12,107 nucleotides of DNA from Methylococcaceae bacterium (GTDB lineage: Bacteria; Pseudomonadota; Gammaproteobacteria; Methylococcales; Methylomonadaceae): positions 1-12,107 of the forward strand of contig CANKON010000018.1 in NCBI GenBank assembly GCA_947484105.1, written 5' to 3'. Each line of letters starts with the position of its first letter. The first letter of the stretch is position 1. A program made the position numbers and the translations under genes. The notes under the pieces were generated by a model. That model was not told where the DNA came from and did not search any database. It was given only the letters and a program-made list of their open reading frames with translations. This document shows positions 7,931-12,107 of the stretch, one piece after another.

Positions 7931-9547
7931 ATGGCACTCATTATCAACACGAACTTAGGTTCAATTAACGGTCAACGTAATTTAAACGGTTCTTCCATCG
8001 CGCAAGCAACCGCAATGCAACGTTTATCATCAGGCGTTCGCGTGAACAATGCGAAAGATGATGCAGCGGGTTTAGCGATTGCAGATCGAATGACTTCGCA
8101 AGTTCGCGGTATGACGGTTGCCGTGCGTAACGCGAACGACGGCATTTCATTGACGCAAACCGCTGAAGGCGCATTAGGTTCATTAACCGATACGCTCCAA
8201 CGGATGCGTGATTTGGCGATTCAATCATCGAGCAACGCCGCGGTATCGGACACCGACCGTGAAAAAATGAACACCGAATTTAAAGCCCTAAACGAAGAAT
8301 TGATTCGTGTGGTTCAAAACAGTGAATTCAACGGCAAAAAAATCTTAAATGGTGATTTAGCGGGTGGTTTGAATGTTCAAGTCGGCGCAAGTACCGACAC
8401 AAACAGCCGAATCAGTATTGCCGTTTCCAATATGACAACGTTATTGACACCTGTCACAAGTTCAACGTTAAGTCCGAATACACAACCGATGGATTCAACA
8501 TTGGCATCGACAGTGGCGAATAATGCGTCAGCGGTTAGTACTGATCCTAATTTAAAAGCCGCGAACGACGCGGCGAAGTTGGCAAATTTGGCGTTGGTTG
8601 CAGCCAGAGCAGCGGCGGCATCGCCTAATGATGTAGCATTGGCACGAGCCGCTTCAACAGCAAACGCGCTTGCAACAGCCGCCGTTGCTGCCTCATCTAC
8701 CACCACGCTTGGAACGACAACTACAAATCAAGGTGCTGGCTTAGTTTCACAGGCATTTGTTAATAGTGTCACCGCTTCAGCCGCTTCGGATGCTGCATCC
8801 GTGGCAGCGATTGCCATCACCGATGCAAATATACAAGCCGCAACCGTTACGGATTCAAGTGTTGCAGCGGCAATGCTAACCACTGCGACACAATTAGTCG
8901 CCGCTTCGGCTAAAGATATTTCAGCGGTAGGTGAAAATATTTTGGCAACAACGATGTTTGGATTAACAGGCGATACCATCGCCGCTGCTGCGACCACCTT
9001 TGATGGCGCGACAAATCAATTCACGACGTTAAACCCACTTAATGATGCGGTGAACCGTGGAATTAAAACGGGTAACGATTTTGGGGCGGATAGAGAGGCG
9101 CAAAAAGCCTTAGTTGCTCACGATATTGCAAGAGCAATTGCAACAGCTTCTTATGTTAATGATCCGACAAAAACCGATGCGGCAAATGAAACCGACAAGC
9201 AATCTTTTGTTAATAACAACAAATCGGTGATTGAAACCTCAATGGCTGTCGATCGCGTTTCAACCGATTACGCACTTGCTTCGGTTAATTTTATTGATGC
9301 CGCGATTGCTACCATTGATACCGAACGTTCAAATTTAGGGTCAACGCAAAATCGTTTTACCACCACGATTGCTAATTTACAAAACGGGATTGAAAACCAA
9401 TCGGCAGCAAAATCACGAATTATGGATGCGGATTTCGCCCAAGAAACTGCCGCATTAAGTCGCGCTCAAATTTTGCAACAAGCTGGAACAGCGATGCTTG
9501 CACAAGCTAATCAATCTGGGCAATCTGTGATGGCGTTGTTGAGATAG
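7931..9547 (+). CDS. fliC: flagellin with large Ala/Ser/Thr-rich central insert
   Basis: This is the structural protein of the flagellar filament, exported through the flagellar type III apparatus. The 538 residues have canonical ends. The N-terminal D0/D1 part (about 1-172) contains INTNLGSINGQRNL, RLSSGVRVNNAKDDAAGLAIA and the TLR5-recognition region LQRMRDLAIQSS (89-100), with Arg91, Leu95 and Gln98 retained. The C-terminal D1/D0 part (about 436-538) contains DYALASVNFIDAAI and ends LQQAGTAMLAQANQSGQSVMALLR. Between them lie about 260 residues dominated by Ala, Ser, Thr and Val (for example LVAARAAAASPNDVALARAA), unlike the beta-rich hypervariable domains usually found there. No Cys is apparent. 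GGAGG at 7922-7926 sits five bases before the ATG. A candidate sigma-54 promoter lies upstream and a terminator hairpin downstream. The symbol is generic; fla naming is equally possible. Confidence 0.95.
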   Translation: MALIINTNLGSINGQRNLNGSSIAQATAMQRLSSGVRVNNAKDDAAGLAIADRMTSQVRGMTVAVRNANDGISLTQTAEGALGSLTDTLQRMRDLAIQSSSNAAVSDTDREKMNTEFKALNEELIRVVQNSEFNGKKILNGDLAGGLNVQVGASTDTNSRISIAVSNMTTLLTPVTSSTLSPNTQPMDSTLASTVANNASAVSTDPNLKAANDAAKLANLALVAARAAAASPNDVALARAASTANALATAAVAASSTTTLGTTTTNQGAGLVSQAFVNSVTASAASDAASVAAIAITDANIQAATVTDSSVAAAMLTTATQLVAASAKDISAVGENILATTMFGLTGDTIAAAATTFDGATNQFTTLNPLNDAVNRGIKTGNDFGADREAQKALVAHDIARAIATASYVNDPTKTDAANETDKQSFVNNNKSVIETSMAVDRVSTDYALASVNFIDAAIATIDTERSNLGSTQNRFTTTIANLQNGIENQSAAKSRIMDADFAQETAALSRAQILQQAGTAMLAQANQSGQSVMALLR

Positions 9548-9580
9548 CACATGTTATTTTAGAATTGCGGGCAACAGCCG

Positions 9581-9624
9581 AAAAACCATTCGTCTAACTA
9601 AACTTATAAGACGTGTGGTTTTTT
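9581..9624 (+). terminator. rho-independent terminator after flagellin
   Basis: AAAAACCA (9581-9588) pairs with TGGTTTTT (9616-9623), and CGTCT (9591-9595) pairs with AGACG (9609-9613), with a two-base mismatch between the two stem parts and a 13-base loop. The right arm ends in a run of T. It lies 34 bases after the flagellin stop and would isolate this highly expressed gene from the chemoreceptor downstream. The A-tract on the left arm could also allow function on the other strand. Confidence 0.7.
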
Positions 9625-9707
9625 ACTTTTTGACACAAAGAAGGCGGAAAAAAGTCCGAATTCGCCAATTTTTTGGCAATTGCATTCTGGAGTTTAAACT
9701 GTGCGGC

Positions 9708-9737
9708 AATTAACTCACATAATTAACGAGAATTAAC
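9708..9737. repeat. three AATTAAC direct repeats before the chemoreceptor
   Basis: AATTAAC occurs at 9708-9714, 9721-9727 and 9731-9737, spaced 13 and 10 bases apart, ending three bases before the ATG at 9741. They overlap the ribosome-binding region, where only a weak ACGAG (9726-9730) is present. They might be an operator or a translational control site, but such short AT-rich repeats can arise by chance. Confidence 0.3.
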
Positions 9738-9740
9738 ATC

Positions 9741-12107
9741 ATGGAAACACAATCCTCTAAAACCGAATATCAAGTCAGAGATAGCGATTTAATCGTTACG
9801 AAAACGGACTTGAAAGGCATTATTACTTACGCAAACTCTGATTTTGAACGCGCAAGCGGTTTCTCGTCAAGAGAATTAGTGGGTCAACCCCACAGCATGA
9901 TTCGTCATCCTGATATGCCTGCCGAAGCATTTGCTGATTTATGGAAAACTTTGCAAGCAGGCGAGTCATGGCGTGGGCTGGTAAAAAATAGTCGAAAAGA
10001 AGGCGGTTTTTATTGGGTTGTCGCCAATGCGTCACCTGATTATGTAAATGGCAAAATCGTTGGTTACATTTCTGTGCGAACCAAAGCCACCCGCGCTGAA
10101 ATTTCGGAGGCGGAAAATGCCTATAAACTTTTCAGGCAAGGCAAACAAGGTCGATTAACCATTAAAAAGGGCTGGGTTGTCGATGATTCTTTTTGGAACA
10201 AATTAAATTTCTTTCACAATTACACGATTAAAAAACGCATTACCACCATGATTGGCGTGCTTTCGATTTCCATGATTGGGATTAGTGGTTTAAGCCTAGA
10301 TGGGTTGCGTGAAAATAATGTGAGCTTTAAATCGGTCTACGATGACCGCGCCATTCCGATGTATCAAATCGGTACGATTCAACGTTTGTTGATGAATAAT
10401 CGTGCCATGATAAATGGCGCATTGATTGAAAAATCGGCAACGGTAGCGGAAAAAAATATCGCTCAAATCGAAAGTAATATTGATGAAATTGGCAAACTAT
10501 GGGCAACTTACAGTGCAACGACCTTAACGCCTGATGAAAAAGTGTTGGCTGATAAATTTGATATTGATAGAAAAATTTTTGTGACTGAAGGTTTGAAAGC
10601 AGCAATGGCAGCGTTGCGTGCAGGCGACTACGCGCAAACTGAAAAAATTCTGATTGAAAAAATTCGCCCGTTATATGTACTCGTCAGCGATGAGCTTCAA
10701 GGTTTGTTCCAAATACAAATGGACGAAACCAAACGTGTTTATGAAATGGCGCAATCTGAATTTGAGAAAATTACGACGATTGCAATAAGTTTAATGATTG
10801 CAGGCTTTGTATTGGCGTTGATACTAGGAATGACAATGTTCCGTGCCATTGTGAAACCCATACAATCCATCGCTACTGCGATGTTGCGTGACGAAGATAA
10901 TTCTATAGATGCTAAAACGATTGCCGCTGAAATCAGAACGATTGTTGATGCGTTTGCAAGCGTTAAGTCAAAAGAGAATTTCAATCTTTCTGAAATAAAA
11001 AGTGAATCGGATAAAAATTTACGTCTCAAGATTGCTTTGGATAATGTCAAAACGAGCGTAGTGATTGCAGATAATAATCGCGAAATTATTTATTTGAATC
11101 ATTCGGCTCTAAAAATGTTCCGTAGTGTGGAATCTGATATTCGTAAAGTGTTACCCAATTTCAACGCGACAAACTTAATGGGTGAATGTATCGACGTATT
11201 CCATAAAAATCCCGCGCATCAAAAAGCTTTGCTCGCAACATTGAATCAATCTGTGATGGCTAAAATCGAAATTGGTGGACGTTCGATGGTTGTGGATGCG
11301 AATCCAGTCATCAGTAACAGTGGTCGTCGATTAGGTTCTGTTGCTGAGTGGCAAGATAGAACAGCTGAAATTGCAGCCGAAAAAGAGGTAGAAAACGTAA
11401 TTCAATCTATTGAACGTGGTGATTTTACACGTCGCCTTGATGAAGCGGGTAAAGTAGATTTTATTTTAGCGATTAGTTTAAGCATTAACCATTTGGTTCA
11501 AACCTGTTTCGATAGTTTAAATGAAGTGGTTAATGTACTCGGTGCCGTGTCACGAGGCGATTTAACACATAGCATTAACGGCGACTATTCAGGAACATTT
11601 GGACAATTAAAAGACGATGCGAATGCGACGGTTGAAAGCTTGAAAATGATCGTCCAGCAAATTAAAGACGCAACAGATAATATCAGCACAGGATCAAAAG
11701 AAATTGCGGCGGGCAATAATGATTTGTCGCATCGAACTGAAGAACAGGCGGCAAGTTTGGAAGAAACGGCGGCGAGCATGGAAGAATTAACCTCGACGGT
11801 CAGGCACAATGCGGAAAATGCAAAAGAAGCGAATCAATTAGCATTGGATGCCTCTGAAATTGCGGAACGCGGTGTTGAAGTAGTCAGCCAAGTTGTCAGC
11901 ACAATGGAAGATATTAACGATTCATCACGCAAAATTGGCGACATTATTTCGGTGATTGACGATATTGCGTTCCAAACCAACATTTTGGCGTTGAACGCGG
12001 CAGTTGAAGCGGCACGGGCGGGCGAACAAGGCAAAGGTTTTGCGGTGGTTGCAACAGAAGTTCGTAATTTAGCGCAACGTGCGGCAACCGCAGCGGGTGA
12101 AATTAAG
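9741..12107 (+). CDS. Aer-like methyl-accepting chemoreceptor with two PAS domains (3' end missing)
   Basis: The open frame runs 789 codons to the right edge without a stop. In order: an Aer-type PAS (about 15-120) with Asn32, the RHPDMP motif (Arg55, His56, Asp58) and Trp77, matching the FAD-contact positions of E. coli Aer with a constant offset of two; TM1 (about 167-186); a probably periplasmic helical segment (about 187-343); TM2 (about 345-367); a linker; a second PAS (about 426-545) resembling the Aer2 heme PAS, with His488 and Trp537; a tandem HAMP-like region (about 548-640); and the MCP signalling domain with the hairpin tip [19 protein letters not shown] starting at Phe744. Such receptors control CheA via CheW and steer flagellar rotation, consistent with the flagellin next door. 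Both cofactors are predicted only. The start follows a weak ACGAG; the Aer PAS begins close behind it. The C-terminal descending helix lies beyond the window. Confidence 0.92.
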   Translation, partial: METQSSKTEYQVRDSDLIVTKTDLKGIITYANSDFERASGFSSRELVGQPHSMIRHPDMPAEAFADLWKTLQAGESWRGLVKNSRKEGGFYWVVANASPDYVNGKIVGYISVRTKATRAEISEAENAYKLFRQGKQGRLTIKKGWVVDDSFWNKLNFFHNYTIKKRITTMIGVLSISMIGISGLSLDGLRENNVSFKSVYDDRAIPMYQIGTIQRLLMNNRAMINGALIEKSATVAEKNIAQIESNIDEIGKLWATYSATTLTPDEKVLADKFDIDRKIFVTEGLKAAMAALRAGDYAQTEKILIEKIRPLYVLVSDELQGLFQIQMDETKRVYEMAQSEFEKITTIAISLMIAGFVLALILGMTMFRAIVKPIQSIATAMLRDEDNSIDAKTIAAEIRTIVDAFASVKSKENFNLSEIKSESDKNLRLKIALDNVKTSVVIADNNREIIYLNHSALKMFRSVESDIRKVLPNFNATNLMGECIDVFHKNPAHQKALLATLNQSVMAKIEIGGRSMVVDANPVISNSGRRLGSVAEWQDRTAEIAAEKEVENVIQSIERGDFTRRLDEAGKVDFILAISLSINHLVQTCFDSLNEVVNVLGAVSRGDLTHSINGDYSGTFGQLKDDANATVESLKMIVQQIKDATDNISTGSKEIAAGNNDLSHRTEEQAASLEETAASMEELTSTVRHNAENAKEANQLALDASEIAERGVEVVSQVVSTMEDINDSSRKIGDIISVIDDIAFQTNILALNAAVEAARAGEQGKGFAVVATEVRNLAQRAATAAGEIK

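Noticed and set aside
8377..8997. Two long open frames on the minus strand inside the flagellin insert (8377-8706 and 8728-8997)
   Set aside because: They encode Ala/Val-rich sequence that is the direct complement of the Ala-codon-rich flagellin insert, have no recognisable domain, and lie wholly within a certain gene. They are composition artefacts.
9636..9662. CAAA-N15-TCCGAATT as a sigma-28 promoter for the chemoreceptor
   Set aside because: Spacing fits, but both elements have mismatches at important bases and the downstream half lacks the GATAA core, so the match is too weak to annotate.
9644..9666. GGCG/CGCC and CGGA/TCCG pairing as a second terminator
   Set aside because: Stems are only four base pairs, mutually interrupted, and not followed by a T-run.
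10327..12034. Several minus-strand open frames opposite the chemoreceptor
   Set aside because: They are complementary to conserved PAS, HAMP and signalling-domain codons and have no similarity to known proteins.

Overview
The window looks like chromosomal DNA of a free-living, motile gammaproteobacterium with AT-leaning base composition. The evidence is a RelA of the monofunctional (hydrolase-dead) type, a RecC subunit of RecBCD, PmbA, a TLR5-type flagellin and an Aer-like chemoreceptor. The species cannot be named from the sequence. An ATP-grasp protein of the PF02655/MfnD-like type hints at a methylotroph or methanotroph relative, but this is only a hint. No tRNA, rRNA, CRISPR array, insertion sequence or phage gene was seen.

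Layout. (1) Positions 2-3823, plus strand: the 3' end of pmbA, then aguA (agmatine deiminase), aguB (N-carbamoylputrescine amidase) and a relA gene that stops just after its TGS domain. aguA, aguB and relA are separated by only 3 and 11 bases and are probably one transcript. AguA and AguB together convert agmatine to putrescine; RelA makes (p)ppGpp. (2) Positions 3770-7782, minus strand: recC followed by a small ATP-grasp ligase gene, joined by a 4-base ATGA overlap. The ATP-grasp gene converges on relA and overlaps its 3' end by 54 bases, exactly where RelA loses its regulatory C-terminus. (3) Positions 7808-12107, plus strand: a candidate sigma-54 promoter, a flagellin with a long Ala/Ser/Thr-rich central insert, a terminator hairpin, and a chemoreceptor that runs off the right edge.

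The most notable points are: the naturally C-terminally truncated RelA and its overlap with the ATP-grasp gene; the chemoreceptor, which appears to carry both an Aer-type flavin PAS and an Aer2-type heme PAS; the unusual Ala-rich flagellin insert with a possible sigma-54 promoter; and a recC whose downstream partner is an ATP-grasp ligase rather than recB/recD. I did not find a convincing wholly new multi-gene system; most genes belong to known families.
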